Assembly: GCA_012523895.1 (NCBI GenBank)
Contig: JAAYSZ010000018.1
Span: 1-44,993 of the forward strand
Direction: 5' to 3'
Source of the DNA: Erysipelotrichaceae bacterium
GTDB taxonomy: Bacteria > Bacillota_I > Bacilli_A > Erysipelotrichales > Erysipelotrichaceae
DNA length: 44,993 nt
The translations under genes and the position numbers were made by a program. Shown piece after piece: positions 7,986-16,900 of this stretch. Below the pieces are notes generated by a model that had not been told where the DNA came from, searched no databases, and worked only from the letters and a program-made list of their open reading frames with translations. The first letter of the stretch is position 1. Each line of letters starts with the position of its first letter.

Positions 7986-8162
7986 TTAAATATAAAAATC
8001 ATCAGTGCTTGTTTCATCATCAAATTCATAATATTCACTTTCAAATTCCATGATTTTTCTTGCATGATGTTTTGAAAAGGTGCTATACACATAATAAATA
8101 CATGCTAAAACTATAGAACCTATAACAGCCAAGGATAGTACATCATTAAACGTTTCAATCAT
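7986..8162 (-). CDS. Small single-pass membrane protein (58 aa), unknown function
   Basis: A 58-residue open frame begins with ATG at 8162 after an AGAGGT-type ribosome binding site 6 nt away. One transmembrane helix (about residues 9-27) follows a short acidic N-terminus. After it comes a basic patch (KHHARK, 31-36), which predicts an N-out/C-in topology. The tail is highly acidic (residues 39-56 with 10 D/E). The stop lies 12 nt before the ridA ATG and shares sequence with its Shine-Dalgarno, and codon use matches the neighbours. TATAAT-like hexamers sit upstream at 8180-8192. I do not recognise the family. Arrangement and ribosome binding site make it a likely real gene. Confidence 0.72.
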   Translation of the reverse strand: MIETFNDVLSLAVIGSIVLACIYYVYSTFSKHHARKIMEFESEYYEFDDETSTDDFYI

Positions 8163-8217
8163 CTTAACACCTCTTTTACATTATATATTATATATTTTTT
8201 TTATAAAAATAATATGC

Positions 8218-8724
8218 TTATTTAATAAGCCAATCTTCTCCTTTAATTGTTTCTGTTTTACTTAAATTTAAATATGATTTTTGTCTTAATACTTCATATG
8301 TAACTACTGCAACACAATTACTTAAATTTAAGCTTCTAATATCATTAACCATTGGTAGCCTAAAACAATATTCTAAATTTTCTTTTAAAATATCTTTTGG
8401 AATACCTGTACTTTCTTTACCAAAGATTAAATATATTTCTTCATCAATATTGCTAAAATCAAAATCAGAATGTGGTTTTTTACCATATCTTGTGATATAA
8501 ATAAAAACTCCTTTATTTTTTTCTTTAAAGTCTATCCAATTTTCATACTGTTCTAATTTTAAATCTTTAACATAATCTAAACCCGATCTTTTTAAATGTT
8601 TTTCTTCTAGTGAAAATCCCAAAGGTTTAATTAAATGTAATTTAGAATCTGTAGCTACACATGTTCTCATAATATTACCAGTGTTTTGTGGTATTTCTGG
8701 TTCATACAACACGATATTTATCAT
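8218..8724 (-). CDS. trmL: tRNA (cytidine/uridine-34 2'-O)-methyltransferase TrmL
   Basis: A SPOUT-fold methyltransferase that 2'-O-methylates the wobble base of tRNA-Leu isoacceptors with S-adenosylmethionine. Diagnostic segments are VLYEPEIPQNTGNIMRTC (residues 5-22), the FGKESTGIP loop (about 102-110) and the knot motif LPMVNDIRSLNLSNCVA near 123-139. At 168 residues it is full length. The ATG lies inside the 3' end of the preceding Lit-type gene (23-nt overlap), so it is the last gene of rdgB-lit-trmL. Confidence 0.93.
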   Translation of the reverse strand: MINIVLYEPEIPQNTGNIMRTCVATDSKLHLIKPLGFSLEEKHLKRSGLDYVKDLKLEQYENWIDFKEKNKGVFIYITRYGKKPHSDFDFSNIDEEIYLIFGKESTGIPKDILKENLEYCFRLPMVNDIRSLNLSNCVAVVTYEVLRQKSYLNLSKTETIKGEDWLIK

Positions 8725-9400
8725 TAGTTTTCCTTCCTAACAAATATAAAATAATAAAAATTAAAGTTATACTTATTATAAAATAAAATATAATTTTAAA
8801 AACTAAATTCATAAAAAATTGTTGAGGCACCATCATAATTAAAATATCAGTATTTGGATTTAATATAAATAAATCATTTGTAAAAAATATATAATGAAAA
8901 TTCATCCAAAAATCATAAAAATCAGTATATGCATATACTGATATACCAAGTATAGAAAATAATATAAATAAGAATGATGATTTAAACGATTTAAAAAAAT
9001 CATAAAAATCAATTTTTTTATTTAATATAAAATACAAAATTAAAAAACTAGCTGACAGTAATATTGAAAGATTTCTTATATTAATTGCATCTAAATAAAG
9101 ATTTTTAACATCAACCATATGTAATGTTTCTCTCTCATTAAATACTTCTCTATTTACTCCATTAATATTTGCGATTACTTTTATATCTTTATAATCATCT
9201 TTAATATAACCAAGTAATTTATCAGTAACTATATCTAATTCTTTTGAAGATATACCAATAGTATTATAAACATTTAATTTTTCATATTGTAAATCATAAA
9301 AATTTCTATCAAAACTTACAAAATCAATTACGGTGATAAAAGTTGAAATTATTATTAAAAAGCTTACAATAAATAAAATTAATTTATTGATTTTTTTCAA
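8702..9400 (-). CDS. lit: DUF1461/TIGR01906 membrane protein, probable lipoprotein transacylase Lit
   Basis: A four-helix integral membrane protein (hydrophobic segments at about 7-25, 109-127, 140-158 and 194-223) with a large extracytoplasmic loop after helix 1. The pattern fits the DUF1461 family, which includes Lit, the low-GC Bacillota enzyme that moves an acyl chain on lipoproteins to give the lyso form. Two family-type histidines are seen: ETLHMVDV (H94) and FWMNFHYIFF (H169). Lit studies implicate two histidines at comparable positions, which I recall rather than verified. The start is TTG at 9400, inside the rdgB 3' end. Not every DUF1461 member is a proven Lit. Confidence 0.72.
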   Translation of the reverse strand: MKKINKLILFIVSFLIIISTFITVIDFVSFDRNFYDLQYEKLNVYNTIGISSKELDIVTDKLLGYIKDDYKDIKVIANINGVNREVFNERETLHMVDVKNLYLDAINIRNLSILLSASFLILYFILNKKIDFYDFFKSFKSSFLFILFSILGISVYAYTDFYDFWMNFHYIFFTNDLFILNPNTDILIMMVPQQFFMNLVFKIIFYFIISITLIFIILYLLGRKTNDKYRVV

Positions 9401-9962
9401 GATAATCTACCAACTTTCTAATTGCTTTACCTCTATGTGATACTGAATTTTTCATTTCATCACTAACACAAGCTAATGTTGTGTTAAATGGAGGATAATA
9501 AAATATTGGATCATACCCAAAACCATTATCCCCTTCTATTTTATATGCAACTTCACCTTCTATAGTACCTATAAAAGTTTTAGTTTCTCCATTAGGTTTA
9601 ACTAAAGCAATAGCACAAACAAATCGACAAGTTCTATCTGTAGCATTTTTTAATCTTTCAATAATCACATTATTTTTATATTCATAAGACGTATCATGTC
9701 CTAAATATCTAGCGGAATATATCCCAGGTTCTTTATTTAAAGCATCTATCTCTAAACCTGAATCATCACTTATACAAGTAATATTATATTTTTTTGACAT
9801 ATAACTAGCTTTTATAATCGCGTTTTCTTCAAATGTTTTCCCTGTTTCTTCAATTTCATTATTTATATCTTCAATTTTACTAACTTTATATCCTAAAGGT
9901 TCTAAAATCTTTTTAAATTCATATAATTTATGTTTGTTTCCTGTAACTATATAAACTTCCAT
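9384..9962 (-). CDS. rdgB: Non-canonical purine NTP pyrophosphatase (RdgB/HAM1)
   Basis: It hydrolyses dITP, ITP and XTP to monophosphates to keep deaminated purines out of nucleic acids. Family motifs are VTGNKHKLYEF (residues 6-16), SDDSGLEIDALNKEPGIYSA with the catalytic aspartate (about 66-85), GFGYDPIFYYP and the C-terminal SHRGKA. At 192 residues it is full length. The ATG follows AAAAGGAG. It is transcribed divergently from gltX and is first in rdgB-lit-trmL. Confidence 0.95.
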   Translation of the reverse strand: MEVYIVTGNKHKLYEFKKILEPLGYKVSKIEDINNEIEETGKTFEENAIIKASYMSKKYNITCISDDSGLEIDALNKEPGIYSARYLGHDTSYEYKNNVIIERLKNATDRTCRFVCAIALVKPNGETKTFIGTIEGEVAYKIEGDNGFGYDPIFYYPPFNTTLACVSDEMKNSVSHRGKAIRKLVDYLEKNQ

Positions 9963-9984
9963 ATTAATCTCCTTTTACAAAAAT

Positions 9985-10024
9985 ATTATAACAATTTGAA
10001 TTAAGTAATCAATTGATATAAAAT
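9985..10024. promoter_or_regulatory. Overlapping divergent promoters of rdgB and gltX
   Basis: Minus strand: TTGATT (10007-10012), 16-nt spacer, TATAAT (9985-9990), for rdgB. Plus strand: TTGAAT (9996-10001), 17-nt spacer, TAAAAT (10019-10024), for gltX. The two -35 regions lie inside each other's spacers, so one polymerase would exclude the other. Confidence 0.6.
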
Positions 10025-10049
10025 TTATATGTTTAAGGGAGTATAAAAT

Positions 10050-11516
10050 ATGAGTGAAATTAGAACAAGATTTGCGCCTAGTCCTACTGGATACATGCAT
10101 ATAGGAAATTTAAGAACAGCACTATATGAATATTTAGTCGCAAAAAAAGATCCAAATGGAAAATTTATTTTAAGAATTGAAGATACAGACCAAGAAAGAC
10201 TTGTTGAAGGTTCAATAGATATAATCTATGAAACATTAAAACAATGTAATTTAATACATGATGAAGGTCCTGATATTGGTGGTGACTATGGTCCATATGT
10301 TCAATCCGAAAGAATGAAAACAGGTCTATATAAAGAATATGCTGAAAAACTGATTGATATTGGTGGTGCTCATTATTGCTTTTGTACTGAAGATGATATA
10401 GAAAATCAAAGAAAGATTGCAGTTGCTAGAGGTGAATCATTTATTTTTAATGATCCTTGTAACTCTATTAGTTTAGAAGATGCTAAAAAAAGAGTTGCAA
10501 ATGGTGAAAGCTATGTTATAAGACAAAACATTCCAAAAGAAGGAACAACATCATTTACTGATGAAGTTTATGGAGTTATTACTGTAGAAAATAGTACTTT
10601 AGATGAGTCTATACTATTAAAATCAGATGGCTTTCCTACATATAATTTTGCGAATATTATTGATGATCATCTAATGAAAATAACACATGTTGTTAGAGGA
10701 AATGAATATTTATCAAGTACACCAAAATATAACTTAGTATATGAATCATTTGGTTGGGATATTCCTGTATATATTCATTGTCCTCCTGTAATGAAAGATG
10801 AACATAATAAATTATCAAAAAGACATGGTGATGCAAGCTTCCAAGATTTTGTTGAAAAAGGATATTTACCTGAAGCAATATTAAATTATATTGCATTATT
10901 AGGTTGGGCTCCTGAAACTGAACAAGAAATATATACATTAGAAGAATTAACACAAGCATTTAATGTTAAAAGAATCAATACATCAGGTGCCATATTTGAT
11001 GTTGATAAATTAACTTGGATGAATGGAATGTATTTAAGAAATATGAATATTGATGAATACTATGAATTAGTTAAACCATATATTGCTAAAGCAGTTTCAG
11101 ATAAATATGACTATAAAAATATTGCAAAAATTGTACAACAAAGAGCAAATACATTAAATGAAATTCCTACAATGATTACATTTTTTGATGATTTTCCTAG
11201 TTTTGATGAATCTTTATATACAAATAAAAAAATGAAAACTAATCCAGAGATTGCATTAACTTCATTAAAAGCAGCATATAATGTATTAGAAAATCTTGAA
11301 AACTGGAATGAAAAAGAAATTCATGAAGTGTTAATGAATGAAGTAAAAAGATTAGAAATTAAAAATGGACAGTTATTATTCCCTGTACGAGTAGCAATTA
11401 CAAATATGAAATTTACTCCAGGAGGAGCCATTGAAATTTCTAATATACTTGGTAAAAAAGAAACCTTATCAAGATTGAAACAATCAATTGAAGATTTAGA
11501 AAAAACAGCGAATTAA
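10050..11516 (+). CDS. gltX: Glutamyl-tRNA synthetase
   Basis: A class I synthetase that charges tRNA-Glu, and in many Bacillota also tRNA-Gln for later amidation. The HIGH motif is PSPTGYMHIGN (residues 10-20), the KMSKS-equivalent is HNKLSKRHGD (about 251-260), and the 488-residue length is typical. The ribosome binding site AAGGGAG is 9 nt upstream. It is monocistronic with a shared convergent terminator at its 3' end. Confidence 0.96.
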   Translation: MSEIRTRFAPSPTGYMHIGNLRTALYEYLVAKKDPNGKFILRIEDTDQERLVEGSIDIIYETLKQCNLIHDEGPDIGGDYGPYVQSERMKTGLYKEYAEKLIDIGGAHYCFCTEDDIENQRKIAVARGESFIFNDPCNSISLEDAKKRVANGESYVIRQNIPKEGTTSFTDEVYGVITVENSTLDESILLKSDGFPTYNFANIIDDHLMKITHVVRGNEYLSSTPKYNLVYESFGWDIPVYIHCPPVMKDEHNKLSKRHGDASFQDFVEKGYLPEAILNYIALLGWAPETEQEIYTLEELTQAFNVKRINTSGAIFDVDKLTWMNGMYLRNMNIDEYYELVKPYIAKAVSDKYDYKNIAKIVQQRANTLNEIPTMITFFDDFPSFDESLYTNKKMKTNPEIALTSLKAAYNVLENLENWNEKEIHEVLMNEVKRLEIKNGQLLFPVRVAITNMKFTPGGAIEISNILGKKETLSRLKQSIEDLEKTAN

Positions 11517-11528
11517 TTTCGCTGTTTT
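11502..11528. terminator. Convergent terminator between gltX and rplT
   Basis: A perfect 11-bp inverted repeat, AAAACAGCGAA (11502-11512) / TTCGCTGTTTT (11518-11528), with a 5-nt loop overlaps the gltX stop. A and T tracts on the two sides make it usable from both directions, so it also ends infC-rpmI-rplT. Confidence 0.88.
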
Positions 11529-11538
11529 CTATGTTTAA

Positions 11539-11895
11539 TTAAGCTTGTAATGCTTTTTTAGCAGTGTTTACAATGTTTTCAAAACCTTTTTCATCGTGAA
11601 TAGCTATTTCACTAAGCATTTTACGATTTATATTAACTCCTGCAAGTTTTAAGCCATGCATTAATTTAGAATAACTTAAATCATGCATTCTTGCTGCTGC
11701 GTTAATACGAGCAATCCATAGTTTACGCATTTCACGTTTTCTTTGTTTACGTCCAATATATGAGTAACGTAAAGAACGCATTACTTGTTCGTTAGCTGTT
11801 CTATATAATAAATGTTTTGAACCAAAATATCCTTTTGCTAATTTTAACACCTTTTTACGTCTAGCACGTGTTGGTGTAGAACCTTTAACTCTCAT
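11539..11895 (-). CDS. rplT: 50S ribosomal protein L20
   Basis: A basic 118-residue early-assembly protein of the large subunit, and in Bacillota the autoregulator of its own operon. It has the L20 start ([20 protein letters not shown]) and the conserved RKRQMRxLWIxRINAA-type core (here [16 protein letters not shown]). It lies 15 nt after rpmI and is the last gene of infC-rpmI-rplT. Its expected RNA target is the leader upstream of infC. Confidence 0.98.
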   Translation of the reverse strand: MRVKGSTPTRARRKKVLKLAKGYFGSKHLLYRTANEQVMRSLRYSYIGRKQRKREMRKLWIARINAAARMHDLSYSKLMHGLKLAGVNINRKMLSEIAIHDEKGFENIVNTAKKALQA

Positions 11896-11910
11896 CTTAT
11901 TTACCTCCCA

Positions 11911-12105
11911 TTAACCTTGCAACAAATGTTTAATACGCTTTTCATCACTCTTATGTACTAGAGTTGGTTTACGTAATTTAACTTTTTGTTTATGTGTTTT
12001 ATTCGCTGCAAAGTGAGATGTGTAAGCATGTCCACGTTTCAATTTGCCTGTACCAGTTCTTTTAACACGTTTTGCAAGTGTTCTTTTTGTTTTCATCTTT
12101 GGCAT
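11911..12105 (-). CDS. rpmI: 50S ribosomal protein L35
   Basis: A 64-residue, very basic ribosomal protein with the L35 pattern ([13 protein letters not shown] at the N-terminus, RGHAYTSH and KRIKHLL near the C-terminus). It sits between infC and rplT in the canonical order with 19- and 15-nt gaps, each holding a ribosome binding site. Confidence 0.97.
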   Translation of the reverse strand: MPKMKTKRTLAKRVKRTGTGKLKRGHAYTSHFAANKTHKQKVKLRKPTLVHKSDEKRIKHLLQG

Positions 12106-12124
12106 GTTATATTACTCCTTTTCC

Positions 12125-12649
12125 TTATTTTTTCTTTGGTGTCATAACAACCGACATGATATTACCTTCTAATTTAGGTCTTCTGTCTACAGTAGTTATA
12201 TCAGACATAGCGTCTATAAACTCATTCATGACTTGTTTACCAACTTCTAAACGAGTTATCATACGTCCTCTAAAACGCATATCTACTTTTACTTTCATAC
12301 CTGATTCAGCCCATTTTCTAGCTTGTCTTAATTTAGTATCAAAGTCATGTTTATCTATAACAGGTGATAACCTTAATGGTTTAACCTCTGTTACATGTTG
12401 GTTTCTCTTAGATTCTTTAGCCTTTTTCTGAGCTTCAAATTTGTATCTTCCGTAATCAAGTATTTTACATACTGGCGGTTTTGCATTAGGCGCAACGCAA
12501 AATAAATCCAACTCATATTCATAAGCTTTTTCTAGAGCCTCTCTACGCATCATTTTGCCTAATTGGTTTCCTTCTGGATCAATCACAAGAACTTCTCTGA
12601 AGCGGATGTTTTCATTGACTAATTCGTCATGCATGTTTCGTTTTGTAAT
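12125..12649 (-). CDS. infC: Translation initiation factor IF-3, probable AUU start
   Basis: IF-3 binds the 30S subunit, checks start codon-anticodon pairing and prevents premature subunit joining. Conserved stretches include VNENIRFREVLVID, AKPPVCKILDYGRYKFE and VKVDMRFRGRM. I place the start at ATT (12647-12649), 8 nt after the core GGAGG of an AGGAGG ribosome binding site. A GTG at 12656-12658 overlaps that site and is too close to be used, and the first ATG in frame (12631-12633) is farther away. AUU starts are well known for infC and let IF-3 repress itself by rejecting non-canonical starts. ATT at 12652 is a near alternative. Confidence 0.93.
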   Translation of the reverse strand: MTKRNMHDELVNENIRFREVLVIDPEGNQLGKMMRREALEKAYEYELDLFCVAPNAKPPVCKILDYGRYKFEAQKKAKESKRNQHVTEVKPLRLSPVIDKHDFDTKLRQARKWAESGMKVKVDMRFRGRMITRLEVGKQVMNEFIDAMSDITTVDRRPKLEGNIMSVVMTPKKK

Positions 12650-12659
12650 AATTGACACC

Positions 12660-12800
12660 TCCTATGTCATAAAAATTTAAAAAAGTAGGTATATTGAAAC
12701 ACCTACTTAAAATAGTTACCATTATTTGTAGCTATATACCTAAATCCTTAAGACATCAGGTGAGAAGAGGTGCTTCTACTTTCCACATATTTAAATTACC
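12660..12800 (-). promoter_or_regulatory. L20-type autoregulatory leader of infC-rpmI-rplT
   Basis: The roughly 140-nt leader holds an intrinsic terminator just before infC and a plausible antiterminator. GAAGCACCT (minus strand, 12768-12776) can pair over 9 bp, with one G-U, to AGGTGTTTC (12696-12704), which is part of the terminator's 5' arm and loop. This matches the known logic of the Bacillota infC leader, where L20 binding favours the terminator. Pairings were found by eye, and the L20 site itself was not located. Confidence 0.75.
12671..12708 (-). terminator. Attenuator terminator in the infC leader
   Basis: The stem AAGTAGGT / ACCTACTT (12701-12708 and 12683-12690) has a 10-nt loop and is followed on the minus strand by a long T-rich tract (TTTTAAATTTTT). 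It lies 22 to 60 nt upstream of the infC start, so it must be bypassed for expression. Confidence 0.85.
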
Positions 12801-12806
12801 TTAATT

Positions 12807-12835
12807 AAGATATCATAGTATACAATAATTGTCAA
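12807..12835 (-). promoter_or_regulatory. Promoter of the infC operon
   Basis: A consensus -35 TTGACA (minus strand, 12830-12835) is followed by a 17-nt spacer and TATCTT (12807-12812). This puts the transcript start near 12800 and gives a leader of about 150 nt. Confidence 0.55.
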
Positions 12836-12883
12836 ATTATACTTGAAATAGTGTTATAATTTAAAAAAGAAAGGAATGTAAAT

Positions 12884-13786
12884 ATGAATATGAGAAAACA
12901 ATTTAAAATTATATCTCTATTAATAGTCTTTATTTTATTTGGTTGTGCTGCTACAAGCCCATCTAGAAATGAAAGTACATATTATAATACATATGATGAC
13001 TATACTGGAGGAGTCTATGTAGAAGATGCAGTTGCTGAAAAAGGTTATGGTTATGATCAACCATATGAATCAAGTGTTGAAGAAGGAAGAAAGATAACTA
13101 AAGACTACTATATAAACATGGATACTAAAAATATTGAGAATTTTTTAGTAGAAATAAATGGACTAATAGGATCACATAAAGGATATATTCAATATTCTAA
13201 TGAAAGTTTAGGTGATTCTTCATATAAGTATTCAAATTTATCAATTAAGATTCCTGCTGATAGTGTAGAAGAATTCATTAATCAAATTAGTGAACTAGGT
13301 AATATAAAATCTAAATCATTAAATACTAGTGATATAACAAGTAGTTATAATAAAACAGAATCCATGCTTAATTCTTTAGAAATTCAAGAAGAAAGATTAT
13401 TAGAAATTATGGAAGAAGCTACATCTGTTTCCGATCTTATTACTGTAGAAAATCAATTAACATATGTAAGAAGTGATATACAATACTATAGTCAATTATT
13501 AGAGGAATATAAAAATCAAGTTAATTATTCTTTAGTTGAAATTAATGTTTATGAAACTAAAGAAGGAACAATTGATGTAGAAGATAATTTCTTTGGTAAA
13601 CTTAAAAATGAGTTTATAAATGCAATTAGTGATTTGATTTATTTCATACAAGGATTAATATTAATGATTGTGTCAGTATGGCCATTTATAATTATATTGA
13701 TTGTATTTATAATTATAATTAGATCAATTATAAATAAACGAAAAATTAAAAAACTTAATAAGGTAGACATTAATAAAAATGAATAA
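12884..13786 (+). CDS. DUF4349 domain lipoprotein
   Basis: A predicted exported lipoprotein of unknown function. The signal peptide has basic residues, a hydrophobic core (about 8-19) and a lipobox ending FGC (C21). A DUF4349-like region follows: a beta-rich part with SIKIPADSVEEFI, a coiled coil at about 155-215 with the VENQLTYVRSDI signature, a second beta strand, and a C-terminal transmembrane helix (about 258-283) with a basic cytoplasmic end. It would be held in the membrane both by lipid and by the helix. It starts at ATG after AAAGGAAT. A -10 TATAAT at 12855-12860 lies upstream without a clear -35. It is monocistronic. Confidence 0.8.
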   Translation: MNMRKQFKIISLLIVFILFGCAATSPSRNESTYYNTYDDYTGGVYVEDAVAEKGYGYDQPYESSVEEGRKITKDYYINMDTKNIENFLVEINGLIGSHKGYIQYSNESLGDSSYKYSNLSIKIPADSVEEFINQISELGNIKSKSLNTSDITSSYNKTESMLNSLEIQEERLLEIMEEATSVSDLITVENQLTYVRSDIQYYSQLLEEYKNQVNYSLVEINVYETKEGTIDVEDNFFGKLKNEFINAISDLIYFIQGLILMIVSVWPFIIILIVFIIIIRSIINKRKIKKLNKVDINKNE

Positions 13787-13790
13787 AATA

Positions 13791-13826
13791 AAAAACTGTG
13801 ATAAGCAAACATCACAGTTTTATTTT
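13791..13826. terminator. Bidirectional terminator after the DUF4349 gene and tRNA-Arg
   Basis: An 11-bp stem AAAACTGTGAT (13792-13802) / ATCACAGTTTT (13811-13821) has an 8-nt loop. On the plus strand the tail is TATTTT, and on the minus strand TTATTTTATT, so it serves the lipoprotein gene and the convergent tRNA gene. Confidence 0.85.
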
Positions 13827-13831
13827 CTTAA

Positions 13832-13908
13832 TGGCGTCCACGAAGGGACTCGAACCCCTGACCGTACGCTTAGAAGGCGTATGCTCTATCCAGCTGAGCT
13901 ACGTAGAC
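13832..13908 (-). tRNA. tRNA-Arg(UCU)
   Basis: A complete 77-nt cloverleaf with encoded CCA. The acceptor pair GTCTACG / CGTGGAC has one G-T, the D arm contains AGCTCAGCTGGATAGAGC, and the anticodon stem TACGC / GCGTA encloses the loop CTTCTAA, giving anticodon TCT. The T arm contains GGTTCGAGTCC. It reads AGA and AGG, the favoured arginine codons in such an AT-rich genome. The only discriminator-region bases are G then CCA. Confidence 0.97.
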
Positions 13909-13911
13909 AAC

Positions 13912-13941
13912 GCTCAATTATAATAACAAAACAAATTGAGC
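13912..13941 (-). promoter_or_regulatory. Hairpin and -10 upstream of tRNA-Arg
   Basis: An 8-bp inverted repeat (GCTCAATT 13912-13919, AATTGAGC 13934-13941) lies between the GH2 gene and the tRNA. On the minus strand TATAAT (13917-13922) ends 8 nt before the tRNA 5' end, right for a promoter. No convincing -35 is seen. The hairpin lacks a U tract, so it is a poor terminator for the GH2 gene. Confidence 0.4.
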
Positions 13942-13955
13942 TTTGCAAGCATAAG

Positions 13956-16900
13956 TTAATTATAAATACTATATTCAATTAATTTTTCATCACTTAAAGG
14001 TTTATTAAATGGAATAATCATATATTTATAACTATATTTCTTATTCAAACTAATAGTATATTTTTCTAAAGGAAGATCTCCACATATTGCATTTCCTAAA
14101 CCTCTAGTATTACCATTAATATTTAAATATATATAATTACTATCATTTAATTCGTAAAAATGATTAGCTTTATTTAGTTGTTTATAGTTATACGGTAAAG
14201 CACTAAATTGTAAATTATCTCCAGTAATCAATATTCCTTTATTATCTTTATCTGATAACATTACATAATCGACATCTGTTCTTAATCCATTATCCTGAGG
14301 TCGTAAATATAAATCACTAAACATATTTTCTATTTTATCCTCATATATTGATTTAATACTTGCACTGTTCCTATCAGGATAATTTTCAAAAGGCCCCCTT
14401 CCATAATATTTAATATTTTGATATTCATCATTTAATACAATCTCCATGCCAACTTTTGGAATTACTCCATTTAAAGAATTAGTAGGTTTAAATTCATTAC
14501 TTACACTAATAATTCCATCAGAATGAATAATATAATTAATGATTACTTTATTAGAATCAAATAAGTTTCCAATTACATTAATATTAATGTTATTTTTGTT
14601 ATTCTTTATATTGATATTTCCAATGTTAAAAGCTTCATGAGTATTTTCTAATTCTAATGCATATTTTGATTCAATATTTTCATTAAAACTATACTGACTA
14701 TCATTTGATATAGGACTTCTAAAATAGTTTAATTTAGGACCATTTTTAAATATAACTTCATCATTTATTTTATATTGTTTAATATTTCCTTTATTTTTAT
14801 CAAAAATTATTTCAAATAATCCATAACTAGAATTACCTTTAATAATTAAATTATTTTCATCTTCAATAACTTCTTTAAATTCATTATTTAAATTATAGGT
14901 TATTTTATTAGCTTTATATAAATCAAATTGTTCATAAGCAATAATATCATTTTTATACATATTATAATTAGTATCTTTTTTTAGTTTTACTTCAAAAATA
15001 ATTGATGAATATAGCCCTTTTTGTTCTAAATCAAAATCAATATATATATCTTTGTTTAATTTTGGTTCTAAATCAATAACTATATTATCTTCTTCTATTA
15101 TCTTTCCATCATTGACAATTTTATATACAACATTAAATTGATTTAAATTTGTAAAAGAATATTCATTACTAATATTAAATATGCCCTTCTCTATATTTAC
15201 AGCTTTAAAATTTATACTTTGATATACTTTTCTAACTTCATACATTTTTGGTGATAAACTTCCATCCGTAAATAATAAACCATTACCTGAAAACTCTAAA
15301 TAACTACTTCTTTCACCAAAGTCTCCTCCATATGCATAATAATAATTATTTAAATTATTTTTAGTATTAGATAATTGTGTTTCATTAAAATTTATAGGAA
15401 TAAATAAAGCTTGATCTTTAAAATCCCAAATATAACCACCATGAGCATTTTCATATAATCTAAATATATCCCAATATTCTTTTAAATTACCTAATGCATT
15501 ACCCATAGAATGAGCATACTCTGATTGAATATAAGGTAGTTTATTATCACTTTTTAAATATTCAATAACCTCTTCAATTGAATAATATTGGCTACTAAAA
15601 ACATCAACGACTGAACCTTCTCTAGTACCTATATTCCTATTATCTCTTTCATAAGCTCTCAATCTTGATGGATCTCTTTCTAAAATCCAAGAACTCGATA
15701 AAAACATGTTATAATCATTATTTAATTCATAATCTTTATAAGTAGCTTCATTTCCTAAAGACCACATGATAATTGATGTATAGTTTTTATCTCTTTCAAC
15801 CATGTTTTTAACTCTATCCATAACACTATACTTCCATGCTTTATAACCTGAGGGAATATCATCAACCATAGCTCCATAATGTGATTCAATATTAGTTTCA
15901 TCCATAATATAAATACCTAATTCATCTGCAACTTCATAAGTAAAAACATTATTTGGATAATGACTAGTTCGTAATGAATTTATATTATTTTGTTTCATAA
16001 TTATTAAATCATTAATAATATCTTCTTTTGTAATTGCACTACCTTTAACACTATCAAATTCGTGTCTATTAACACCTTTTATTAAAAGCGGTACGTCATT
16101 TATTGTAATCTGTTGCTTTCCATTATCTAAAATATTAATACCAATTTCTCTTATACCAAATCTAATACAAGTTGTCTCAACAATATTATTATTTGAATCA
16201 TATAGATTAATTAATAATCTGTATAGATATGGATTTTCATCGCTCCATAAAATTGGGTTATCAATACTTTTTGCTTTTGAATTAGTAATACCTAAATCCT
16301 TAGAAAGTAAAGATATATCAGTAATAGCTTTATCAAGAGTATATTCAATTTCTAAAGGAAAATCCCAAACCTTTTCATCTTCTTGATTATATAAATCTGC
16401 GATTAATTTATAGTTCCCACCAAATTCATTAGAAAGATTTCTAATACTTGCTTCTAAAATAAGTGAATTATTATTTTCTGTTTTAATAAATATATCTCTA
16501 ATTTCTACATCATTTTTACTTATTAGATAAACATCTCTAAAAATACCATTAAGTCTAATCATATCCTGGTTTTCTAAATAACTGCCTGTAGAGAATCTAT
16601 AAAGTTGAATTGCTATTGTATTATTTTGATTTGCTATATTTCCGTTCTCATCTTTGTTAAGATAACTTGTAATATTAAATTTATGAGTTGTATATGTATC
16701 TTCACTATACCCAACTTTTTTACCATTAATAAACAAATAAAAAGCAGAACCAATTCCATCAAAGTTTACAAATACTTGTCTATTATTCCAATCTTCATTT
16801 ACTATAAATTCTTTTTTGTAATGAGTAACACTATTATTTTTTAATGGAGCTTTTGGATATTCTGAAAGATTAAGTTTTTCATAATTAACCCATGGATAAA

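Noticed and set aside
12072..12431. Plus-strand frame of 119 codons
   Set aside because: It lies antisense to infC, has no ribosome binding site and composition of a shadow frame.
12650..12658. GTG start for infC at 12658
   Set aside because: The GTG overlaps the AGGAGG site itself. The ATT at 12649 is at the correct distance and matches known infC usage.
13779..13982. Plus-strand open frame of 67 codons with an EGTRTPDRTLRRR stretch
   Set aside because: It is the antisense reading of tRNA-Arg, a classic spurious translation.
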